A stretch of 18,373 nucleotides of DNA, taken from contig DJVF01000033.1 in the NCBI GenBank assembly GCA_002441085.1, positions 1-18,373 on the forward strand. Reading direction: 5' to 3'. The notes beneath the pieces were generated by a model. The model saw only the letters and a program-made list of their open reading frames with translations. It did no database searches and was not told the DNA's origin. The DNA is from Patescibacteria group bacterium UBA6263 (lineage in GTDB: Bacteria > Patescibacteriota > Gracilibacteria > Absconditabacterales > Absconditicoccaceae). Made by a program: the position numbers and the translations under genes. Within the stretch, counting starts at the first letter, position 1; every line of letters starts with the position of its first letter. Positions 8,511 through 15,640 of this stretch are shown here, one piece after another.

Positions 8511-9074
8511 ATGTTTGATTTTGATGAAAAATTTATAAGAAGTTTGAAAAAACAGGATCATAGTACATTCAATGTTTTTTATCTAAAGACTGTGGATATT
8601 TTTTTTCGTTATGTTGATTGTAATTATTATTTTGAAAAGGAAGATATACAAGATATTATATCAGATTTTTATGTAAAAGTTTGGGATGCTGTAAAAAAAT
8701 ATGATGAGAAATTTTCTTTTGCATCTTATATATGGACCATACTCAAAAACACAATAAAAGATCATTTAAAAAAGAATTCTAATATCCCATTTTCTGTATT
8801 GGATAAAGAAGATACTTGAAGTTCTTTCTCTGAACAAATATTGGATGATGAAGATTTGACTTTGATTTTGGAAAACAATTTTAAATTTGAGTATATAGAG
8901 AAATCTATGAAAAATTTGGATGAGATTAGTAGTGATATAATATATCTCAAATTTATAGAAGAAAAAAATAATGACGAAATTGCTGATATTTTGTGAATAT
9001 CTCAAGAAAATATTAGACAAAAACTTTCTAGAGCAATAAAGTATCTAAAGTCGCTTTTGGAGTGATATAACTAG
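8511..9074 (+). CDS. ECF-like sigma-70 family RNA polymerase sigma factor
   Basis: 187 aa. Region 2 (about 15-88) includes EDIQDIISDFYVKVWDAV and the aromatic-rich FSFASYIWTILKNTIKDHLKK, the -10 recognition part. Region 4 (about 132-185) has a helix-turn-helix NDEIADILGISQENIRQKLSRAIKYL that binds the -35. Regions 1 and 3 are absent, as in ECF factors. ATG at 8511 follows AGGA at 8497-8500, one of the few possible ribosome-binding sites here; an upstream in-frame TAG bars extension. No anti-sigma factor gene is adjacent, so control is unclear. The gene is 84 nt from the ferredoxin and may be separately expressed. Confidence 0.88.
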
Positions 9075-9301
9075 ATACTATATATTGAATTATAAATTTA
9101 AATAAAGAAATGTCAATTTTTATTTTTTATCTATATGTGCTTGTCTTGGATAATATGTGCTTTAGAACTAGCTTTATTTCTATTATTTACAATATTTGAT
9201 CGTTGGAGAAATATTCTAAAATCTATTGAAATATACTGCATTAGTACTATTATAGTTGGTGTACAAGAGTGTACTTCTTTTTATTTGTTAAATAGTACAA
9301 A
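9075..9301. other. Intergenic region upstream of HU
   Basis: 227 nt between the sigma factor and HU. It holds the HU promoter at 9226-9253 and a GTGTAC-AAGA-GTGTAC direct repeat (about 9258-9273) in the leader. I see no convincing gene in it. Confidence 0.6.
9226..9253 (+). promoter_or_regulatory. HU promoter
   Basis: -35 TTGAAA (9226-9231), 16-bp spacer, -10 TATTAT (9248-9253), giving a leader of about 40 nt before the HU ATG. Confidence 0.5.
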
Positions 9302-9577
9302 ATGACAAAGACAGCTCTTATTGCTAGCTTGGCTGATGATTTATGAGTTTCAAAGAAACTAGCAGCTGAATTGGTAAATTCTTTTATCGAAACAGTTATT
9401 GGTGGTGTAAAGAAACAAGGTGAAGTAAGATTACAAGGTTTTGGAACTTTCAAAGCTTCTAAAAGAAAAGCTAGAGAAGGTGTAAATCCACAAAATCCAA
9501 GTCAAAAAATTAAGATTCCTGCAATGAAGGTAGTGACTTTCAAGGCTGGTTCTGAATTCAAAAAGGCAGTAAAATAG
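9302..9577 (+). CDS. hup: Nucleoid protein HU
   Basis: 91 aa, the standard HU length. The order fits: N-terminal helices MTKTALIASLADDLGVSKKLA, then EVRLQGFGTFKASKRKAREG, the DNA-binding beta arm with NPQNPSQKIKIPAMKV, and C-terminal FKAGSEFKKAVK. It binds and bends DNA as a dimer. Unlike its neighbours, only 1 of 8 glycines is TGA and most are GGT, which fits codon selection in a highly expressed gene. It has its own promoter and a strong terminator, so it is monocistronic. Confidence 0.96.
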
Positions 9578-9598
9578 TTTTTACTAGTCGTAGCTACG

Positions 9599-9627
9599 AA
9601 AAACTCTTCTTTATGAAGAGTTTTTTT
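9599..9627 (+). terminator. Rho-independent terminator of HU
   Basis: The stem AAAAACTCTTC/GAAGAGTTTTT has a 5-nt loop and runs into a T-tract, 22 nt after the HU stop. Confidence 0.9.
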
Positions 9628-9720
9628 AATTGATTTCTAAAAATAAATGAATAAAACGATAAAAATATATAAAGATTGATAAATTTATTATCAGATTTTA
9701 GTTGTTAATAGTTATATAAT

Positions 9721-10119
9721 ATGATTGGATATATTGTCTTGGGGTTTGTAGTTGGTATTGCTTTATGATATTTGGTTTTTTATTTTAGATATCAAAATAG
9801 AGATGTAGTCAATGAACTTAGAAGTAATCTAAAAGAAGCTAATAGTGAAATTCACAATTTGAGTCAGGACTTGGAAGAATATATACAACAAAACACAATA
9901 TTGAAAGATAAAGTTTCAGAACTGTTGGATAAAAATGATGATTTGAGTGGAGTAGTTTCTGAGCTTAGTAAATATTATGTACATATAAAAAGAGCCGCAG
10001 AAAAGACTAGTGAACTTACCAAATTTCTTCAGAATCCCAATCCAGATATGGAAGAAAAAATTAGATGATTTGTAGATAGTTCCAAAGATAACTTGGATAT
10101 TGAAAAGAAGTTTTTTTAA
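9721..10119 (+). CDS. Membrane-anchored coiled-coil protein
   Basis: 132 aa. One N-terminal membrane segment (about 2-24, VLGFVVGIALGYLVFYF, with small-residue packing) is followed by a heptad-rich helix (about 28-95: VVNELRSNLKEANSEIHNL onward) and a short polar tail. This is the form of a septum- or wall-associated scaffold, but I recognise no family. ATG at 9721 directly follows TATAAT, and there is no Shine-Dalgarno sequence. The methyltransferase gene follows after 15 nt, so the two are probably co-transcribed. Confidence 0.8.
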
Positions 10120-10134
10120 TAAAGATATTTTGTT

Positions 10135-10752
10135 ATGTGATATGATAAAACACATGTAAAAGTTTTTGATCCAAAACAGTGATATGATTTAGTTGATAAT
10201 GAATATAAAAAGTATTGGTCATGGCTTGATTCTTTTTGTAAAATAGAATTTGGAAGATTCTTAAAGAGAAATGATTGTGATATAAATATATTGGATTTGT
10301 GAGCTGGAGATGGTAGATTGCGAAAATATTTGAGTAAGTTAAAATATGATAAATATTTTGTTTGTGATATATCAAAAAAACTTTTATCCAAACATCCTGG
10401 TAAAGTACAAAAATTTGTATTTAATTTAGAAGACGAATTCCCATTTGAAAGTGATGCTTTTGATTTGGCTACAAGTTTTTTTGTGATAGAGCATTTATAT
10501 AATTTGGAAAATTTTTTGAATGAAACTTATAGAGTTTTAAAAGTCTGATGAAAACTGGTTATATGATATTTTTTGCAAAGACGCGAGTTTGTACGAAAAT
10601 TGGATTGAATCAAATTTAAGATCAAAATGTACAAACATAAAATAGATGATATAAAAAATATAGCTCAAGATTGTTTTTTTGATGTAGAGACTATACCTGT
10701 ATTTGAAAAATTAGAATTGATTGGATATATAATAGTCTGTGAAAAAAATTAA
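10135..10752 (+). CDS. Class I SAM-dependent methyltransferase
   Basis: 205 aa, starting M-Gly(TGA). The Rossmann fold shows motif I NILDLGAGDGR (51-61), an acidic motif II VCDIS (76-80), the motif around FDLATSFFVIEHL (109-121) and post-motif YRVLKVGGKLVI (132-143), as in Methyltransf_11/UbiE-like enzymes. The substrate cannot be read from sequence. It follows the coiled-coil gene by 15 nt. Its TAA (10750-10752) overlaps the clpB stop on the other strand. Confidence 0.87.
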
Positions 10753-13451
10753 TTTTTGGTGAATGTGATTTTGTTATCTTGAATATTTATATTTATAGTA
10801 TCTCAGTCTATTATTTTTCATTCTATAATTTCCATTGCAAGTTCATCCAATAGATATCTTTGAATAGCCCTTTTTAATGGTCTTGCTCAAAATGTAGGAT
10901 CTCGTCATTTTTTTACAATAAATTCTTTGACATTATTTCAGATTTTTAATTTTATATTCTTTTCTAATTGGATAGAATTAATCAATTTATTTATTTGTAT
11001 ATCGATTATATTTCTAAGCATTTGATAGCTCATTGGATTAAATACTATTATATCATCTAGTCTGTTTAGAAATTCTGGTCTAAAATGTTGCTGTAATATA
11101 GGCATAATATCTTTTTCTAAAGATATGATATTTTTATCTATATCTGTTTTTATGTTTTTTGATTTTATTTTTTTATTTTTTATCTGTTTTTTTAATTCTT
11201 CAATTACCTCTTCTTTTTCTTGTTTTTCGTCTAAATTTGTTTTTAATTTATCTATAATAATCTGACTTGCTATGTTGCTAGTCATTATAATTATTGTATT
11301 TTTGAAATCTACTGTACGACCCTTGGAATCCGTCAATCTACCATCATCAAGTAATTGTAATAAAATATTGAACACATCTGGATGTGCTTTTTCTATTTCA
11401 TCAAAAAGAATGACAGAATATGGTTTTCTTCTGACTGCTTCTGTGAGTTGTCATCATTCTTCATATCCAATATAACCAGGAGGAGATCATATCAATTTGG
11501 CTACTGCGTGTTTCTCCATATATTCAGACATATCTATTCTGATTAATGATTTTTCGTCGTTGAATAAAAATATAGCAAGTTGTTTTGCTAATTCAGTTTT
11601 ACCTACTCAGGTGGGACCTAGAAAAATAAAAGATCAAATCGGTCTATTTATATCTTTTAATCAAGCTCTAGCTCTACGAATAGCGTTTGAAACTGTAGAT
11701 ATTGCTTGTGATTGTCAAATGATTTTTGTAGATAGGTGTTCTTCTAATCTACTTAATTTTTGTGCTTCACTTTGTATCAATCTTGATACAGGGATTGATG
11801 TCCATTTGGATATGATAATTGCTATATCTTCTTCATCTACGATATCTTTAAATACAAGTTTTCATTCCTTTTTTGCATCTTTTATTATGTCTTCTATGTT
11901 GTCTAATTCTTTTTGTAAATTAGGTATTTGACTATATTTTATTTCAGCTACTTTATTATAATCTGTTTGTTTTTCTGCAATTTCAGCTTCGTGATCTAGT
12001 TTTTTGATTTGTTCTTTGATTTCTTTTGTTTTTATTATTAGCTGTTTATCTCATTCTCGTTGTATTTTGGAAACTTTGTATTCTTCATTTAAATCAGCTA
12101 AATATTTTTCTATTTCTTTTATTTTATCTTCTATCTTTTCATTTTTCTTATCTCATTTTTCGGAAATAAGAGCGTATTTTTCTATTTCCAATCTACTTAT
12201 TTTTTTTTCTAGTTTCAACAAATCTTCTGGCATAGAGCTTATTCACATTTTTACTGCAGCTGATGCCTCATCGATCAAATCAATTGCTTTATCTGGCAAT
12301 CTACGATCTGAAATATATCTCATGGATAAGTCGACAGAAGCTACTACTGCAGAATCAGAAATTTTTACTCAATGGTGAGTTTCATAGGTCTTTTTGATTC
12401 ATCTGATAATTGCTATGGCGTCTTCTTTGTTGGGTTCATTAACTATAACTGGTTGAAATCTTCTTTCCAGGGCAGCATCTTTTTCTATATATTTGCGATA
12501 TTCGTTTATTGTAGTTGCTCATATCATTCTAATTTCTCACCTAGCTAATGCTGGCTTGAGCATATTTCACATATCCATAGATCATTCGGTTTTGCCTGCA
12601 CCTACAACATTATGTAATTCATCGATAAATAAAATAATTTGTCAGTCTGATTTTTCTACTTCTTTGAGAATTGCTTTTAATCTTTCTTCAAAATCTCATC
12701 TATATTTACTTCATGCCATGAGTGATCATATATCTATTTCTATTAATTTTTTGTTTCTAAGCATATCTGGCACCTCTCATTTGATTATTTGTTGTGCAAG
12801 CAATTCTACTATAGCTGTTTTTCATGTTCATGGATCTCATATAAGTACTGGATTGTTTTTTGTCCTACGAGATAATATCTGGATACAGCGCCTGAGTTCT
12901 TCGTCTCTTCATATTACAGGATCGAGTTTTCATTCTTCTGCTAGTTTGGTCAAATCTTTTCAAAATTTTCATATAGCATCTAGACTTGTTTCAGGATCTT
13001 GAGATTGTACCGTTTCTCATTTTCTTATTTCTTCAATTATTTTTTTAACTTTATCATAAGTTATTCATTCTCATTTCAATAAATCTTTGGTAATAGAACT
13101 TCAATCTAATATTGCTAAAAATAGATGTTCAGTAGTCAGATAAACATCTCACATTTTATTCATAATTTTTTCTGCATCTAGAAAAATTTTATTTAGATCT
13201 TGAGAAAGTCAGATTTGATATTGTCATTCAATTTTAGTTAGATTTGAAAGAATTCAGAAATTTAAAGATTTGAGGGATTCAAGATTTTTTCATAATTTTT
13301 TTAAAATTATTGGAATATATCAATCTGATTGTTCTAGCATTGCTTGTAGTAGATGGGATATATCTATTAGATTGTTTTTGTTTTGCAATGCTAGATCATG
13401 AGCTGATTGTATTGCTTCAGATGCTTTGATAGTAAATTTATTGAAGTTCAT
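10749..13451 (-). CDS. clpB: ClpB disaggregase (AAA+ chaperone)
   Basis: 900 aa, slightly longer than the usual 860. It works with DnaK to pull proteins out of aggregates as an ATP-driven hexamer. The Clp N-domain (1-140) includes FNKFTIKASEAIQSAHDLA. NBD1 Walker A is GDPGTGKT (205-212), with all three glycines TGA, and Walker B is ILFIDELH. The coiled-coil M-domain follows, so this is ClpB and not ClpA/ClpC. NBD2 has GPTGVGKT, then VILFDEIEKAHPDVFN, TSNIAS and FRPEFLNR. A Lys/Glu-rich insert (coded by about 11100-11270) lies between TSN and FRPEF. The promoter and a CIRCE-like operator upstream indicate heat-shock control. The 3' end overlaps the methyltransferase by 3 nt. Confidence 0.95.
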
Positions 13452-13501
13452 TTTTAAATAATTAACTAATTAAAGGATTTAAAATTAACTAATTAATTTT
13501 T

Positions 13502-13528
13502 GTAGCACAATTTTTATGCAGGTGCTAT
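13502..13528. promoter_or_regulatory. CIRCE-like HrcA operator at clpB
   Basis: Arms GTAGCACAA (13502-13510) and AGGTGCTAT (13520-13528) are separated by exactly 9 nt. The known CIRCE element is TTAGCACTC-N9-GAGTGCTAA; each arm matches 6 of 9 positions, including the whole TAGCAC/GTGCTA core. It begins right at the edge of the clpB -10, so a bound repressor would block transcription start. Confidence 0.6.
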
Positions 13529-13554
13529 TATAAAAATTTTTAAATAAATTGCAA
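13527..13554 (-). promoter_or_regulatory. clpB promoter
   Basis: On the minus strand, -35 TTGCAA (13549-13554), 16-bp spacer and a perfect -10 TATAAT (13527-13532) give a leader of about 70 nt. Confidence 0.65.
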
Positions 13555-13568
13555 ATATTTTTTATGAA

Positions 13569-13599
13569 AAAAATACTCAAGACAAGCAGGAGTATTTTT
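13569..13599 (-). terminator. Rho-independent terminator of the 13644-13916 gene
   Basis: Stem AAAAATACTC/GAGTATTTTT (13569-13578 with 13590-13599), 11-nt loop, 45 nt downstream of the small minus-strand gene and upstream of clpB. It separates the two. Confidence 0.75.
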
Positions 13600-13643
13600 A
13601 TGGTAAATTTTCCATGATTTTTGATTTAATGTGTTTATAGAAA

Positions 13644-13916
13644 CTATAAGAGCATTAAACTTTTTAGAAGACTCAAATTGGAGTTTGAATAATCTATTGA
13701 GTAAGTAAAGAGATGATTGTCCTCTCTTTTGGGGAATGGCTTGCTTGGATAAAGTTCCATAATCAGATCAAACTCATCGTTTAAATAAATTATTACTTCA
13801 TACAAACCAGCTTTGGGCTGATTGTCTAGGTATTCATAAATACCATTTTTTGTTAGACTATTGCTAGTCTTTTTGCAAAAATAAACTGTTGCTGTAATTG
13901 TTTCATTGTACATCAT
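13644..13916 (-). CDS. Small hypothetical protein
   Basis: 90 aa, ATG at 13916 (a second ATG follows directly), stop TAG. It is soluble, with no signal or membrane segment. It shows strand-forming stretches ITATVYFCKK and GLYEVIIYLNDEFDLIMELY and a Pro-rich turn YPSKPFPKRED. I recognise no family. It has its own plausible promoter and terminator. Its two glycines are both GGN, too few to judge origin. It is accepted as real because of its bounded transcription unit and protein-like composition. Confidence 0.6.
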   Translation of the reverse strand: MMYNETITATVYFCKKTSNSLTKNGIYEYLDNQPKAGLYEVIIYLNDEFDLIMELYPSKPFPKREDNHLFTYSIDYSNSNLSLLKSLMLL

Positions 13917-13970
13917 TTTGGTTTATATTTATTTTTTTATTCTCTTTTGTGGCAAGAGCAACCATGATTT

Positions 13971-13998
13971 AATATAATTATTTGTTTGTAAAATTCAA
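13971..13998 (-). promoter_or_regulatory. Promoter of the 13644-13916 gene
   Basis: On the minus strand, -35 TTGAAT (13993-13998), 16-bp spacer, -10 TATATT (13971-13976). Confidence 0.4.
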
Positions 13999-14000
13999 TA

Positions 14001-14028
14001 TTGATTAATTAATTAGATTTTTTATAAG
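14001..14028 (+). promoter_or_regulatory. mscL-like gene promoter
   Basis: TTGATT (14001-14006), 16-bp spacer, TATAAG (14023-14028), with a leader of about 24 nt. Confidence 0.45.
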
Positions 14029-14058
14029 GATTAAAATTTTTATTAATTATTTTTTATA

Positions 14059-14346
14059 ATGATAAAAGAATTTGCACTATTTCTACAACAATACAATGTC
14101 ATAGGTATGGCTATATGACTATTGATTTCTATAAAGGTTGGTGAACTTGTAAAGTGATTGATTGACAATTTGATTACGCCTTTGATACTCAATCCTGTTT
14201 TGACAAGATTGAAAGTAAAAAATATGGAAGAATTATCTTACAAAGGTATAATGTATGGAAAATTGATATCTACTGTTATAGATTTTTTGGTGGTAGCATT
14301 GATTGTGTTTTTCTTTGTTAGATATCTTAATATTAGTATGAAATAG
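14059..14346 (+). CDS. mscL: Short MscL-like mechanosensitive channel
   Basis: 95 aa against about 130-150 for typical MscL. TM1 is at about 12-40 (NVIGMAIGLLISIKVGELVKGLIDNLITPLI), whose layout matches the MscL pore helix GNVVDLAVGVIIG...IVSSLVADIIMP. A short extracellular loop leads to TM2 at about 68-88 (TVIDFLVVALIVFFFVRYL, like NVFDFLIVAFAIFMAI in E. coli). The protein ends soon after TM2, so the cytoplasmic helix bundle is missing. MscL opens under membrane tension to release osmolytes in osmotic downshock. The family call rests on TM pattern and a few conserved residues. The stop lies 13 nt from the convergent stop at 14360. Confidence 0.72.
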
Positions 14347-14359
14347 TATATTGGGATAT

Positions 14360-15295
14360 TTAATTTACTATTAAAACATTGGTTATCAGATATCATGTTC
14401 AAATTATTAAAACTCATATGAAAATATATATTATACTTTTTTTGATTTTTTTGATTTTGTCTGGATCGTCGGGTTTTAATAATAACTGTAAACTCTGAAT
14501 AATAATAATAATCAATATTACTAATGCAGATATTCATAAAATTCGGTTTATGACAGTATATAATATGGGGATATTTTTGTCTGCTAGTATTCATGCTCAT
14601 ATATCTCATAAATCTTGCGCATTGGGATTTAATACTTGTGCTCTTTTGCCATATATTGCTTCAATAATTTCTTTGGATCATATGATTATAAACATTGCTA
14701 TTACATCTCGTAATATGATTCATCAAGCCTTTTTTTGTGTAGAATCATCTCATGATGTTATAAAAACAAAAACACGAAAGGCTAATGATATAAAAAGAAA
14801 TCCAAGAACTAGGTAAATAACTATTTTGATAAATGGAAAAGCTATTTTGTCATATAATTGTTGGGCTATATCCACTGATGACATACTAGACATATTCCCA
14901 GCCATAAATAAATCATTAAACAAAACAGATCATATATATCTAGCACTTGTGATTATTATTATTCCTAGGACTCAGTATATTATAAATTTAGTTCAATCTT
15001 TGGTAGCGTCTTCTGAGGAACTAAACAATAATTTATAAAATCATATCATAGCTGTTAGTAATCCTAATACTAATATAATAGGGAATACTACATTCATAGT
15101 TTTGTTGAATACAAAACTTTGTATTCATTGTACTCATAATCCTGATTCTGCAGCGTCTAAATTAGATTTGATTGGTTGTATGCTTTGATCTAATACTGTG
15201 TCAAATCTCCCTTGTGATTGTGTATAACCAAGGTTTGTTTGAAAAAATAGTAATAATAGAAAAGATACTGATATTATTTTTATTATCTTTTTCAT
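14360..15295 (-). CDS. Exported protein with three TrbC/VirB2-like membrane hairpins
   Basis: 311 aa, ATG at 15295, only 2 nt after the stop of the preceding small membrane gene. It has a signal peptide at about 1-24 (MKKII...FLLLLFFQTNLGYTQS). Three units of one plan follow, at about 62-127, 148-216 and 243-311: a membrane helix, a short acidic-then-basic loop (SSSEDATKDGTK; SGDDSTQKKAGG; PDDPDKIKKIKK), then a second membrane helix (IIYGVLGIIIITSARYI; VIAMFIIIGSKEII; IIYIFIGVLIIGTGYLI). This is the helix-loop-helix plan of TrbC/VirB2 pilins, normally one per protein. With VirB4 in the same operon, a role in a type IV secretion-like envelope complex is likely. It could instead be an inner-membrane channel part. 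The function is inferred. Confidence 0.75.
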
Positions 15296-15297
15296 TT

Positions 15298-15618
15298 TTA
15301 ATTGAGTTTGTTAGATAATAAATTTTTGATTGTTAGATAAATTCATAATAATAATGATACAGTCAGAGTCCGTAAAAATATTTGATATATTATATTTATT
15401 ATTGTATTTTGAGTAAAAAATGAGATTATTCAAAAGATTATTATAAACAACAATATTATTATATTTAGATTTCAGTATTTTATGTAGTTGTTTATGTAAT
15501 CTTTGTCTGATATATTTATTATTCATTTATTGATATCTCTTTTGATAAGTGGAGAAAAAAACATTATACATGCTAATGCTAATTGTGTTTTATTGTTTAT
15601 GATTATATTTTCTTCCAT
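15298..15618 (-). CDS. Small membrane protein of the VirB4 operon
   Basis: 106 aa, ATG at 15618, reading TGA as Gly. A first weak hydrophobic stretch (TQLALACIMFFSPLI, about 11-25) is followed by a polar loop and two clear membrane helices, about 53-68 (IIILLFIIIFGIISFF) and 76-99 (IIYQIFLRTLTVSLLLGIYLTI). The layout recalls small Tic20/DUF4870-like membrane proteins, but I cannot name the family. It lies 22 nt after the virB4 stop and 2 nt before the triple-hairpin gene, so all three form one operon. A standard-code reading in another frame of the same strand is a shadow. Confidence 0.75.
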
Positions 15619-15640
15619 TTATATATAGTATATGTAAATA

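Noticed and set aside
8488..8513. TTGTTG-17-TATAAT before the sigma factor
   Set aside because: The -10 overlaps the ATG, so transcripts would start inside the gene; TATAATG looks like a start context used at many genes here.
9110..9250. Possible 45-aa frame (TGA=Gly) upstream of HU
   Set aside because: No domain, no Shine-Dalgarno sequence, and it overlaps the HU promoter.
9721..10119. Reading the coiled-coil gene as a truncated cell division or RmuC-like protein
   Set aside because: Only a membrane anchor and heptads are visible; no family-specific motif supports either name.
11272..13002. Several plus-strand frames of 67-169 aa
   Set aside because: All are antisense to clpB; they exist because TCA, not TGA, is read on that strand.
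14550..15038. Two plus-strand frames of 70-88 aa
   Set aside because: They lie antisense to the triple-hairpin membrane protein.
15311..15526. 71-aa Asn/Lys/Ile-rich frame on the minus strand
   Set aside because: It overlaps, in a different frame, the 106-aa membrane protein that fits the operon spacing and has clear membrane helices.
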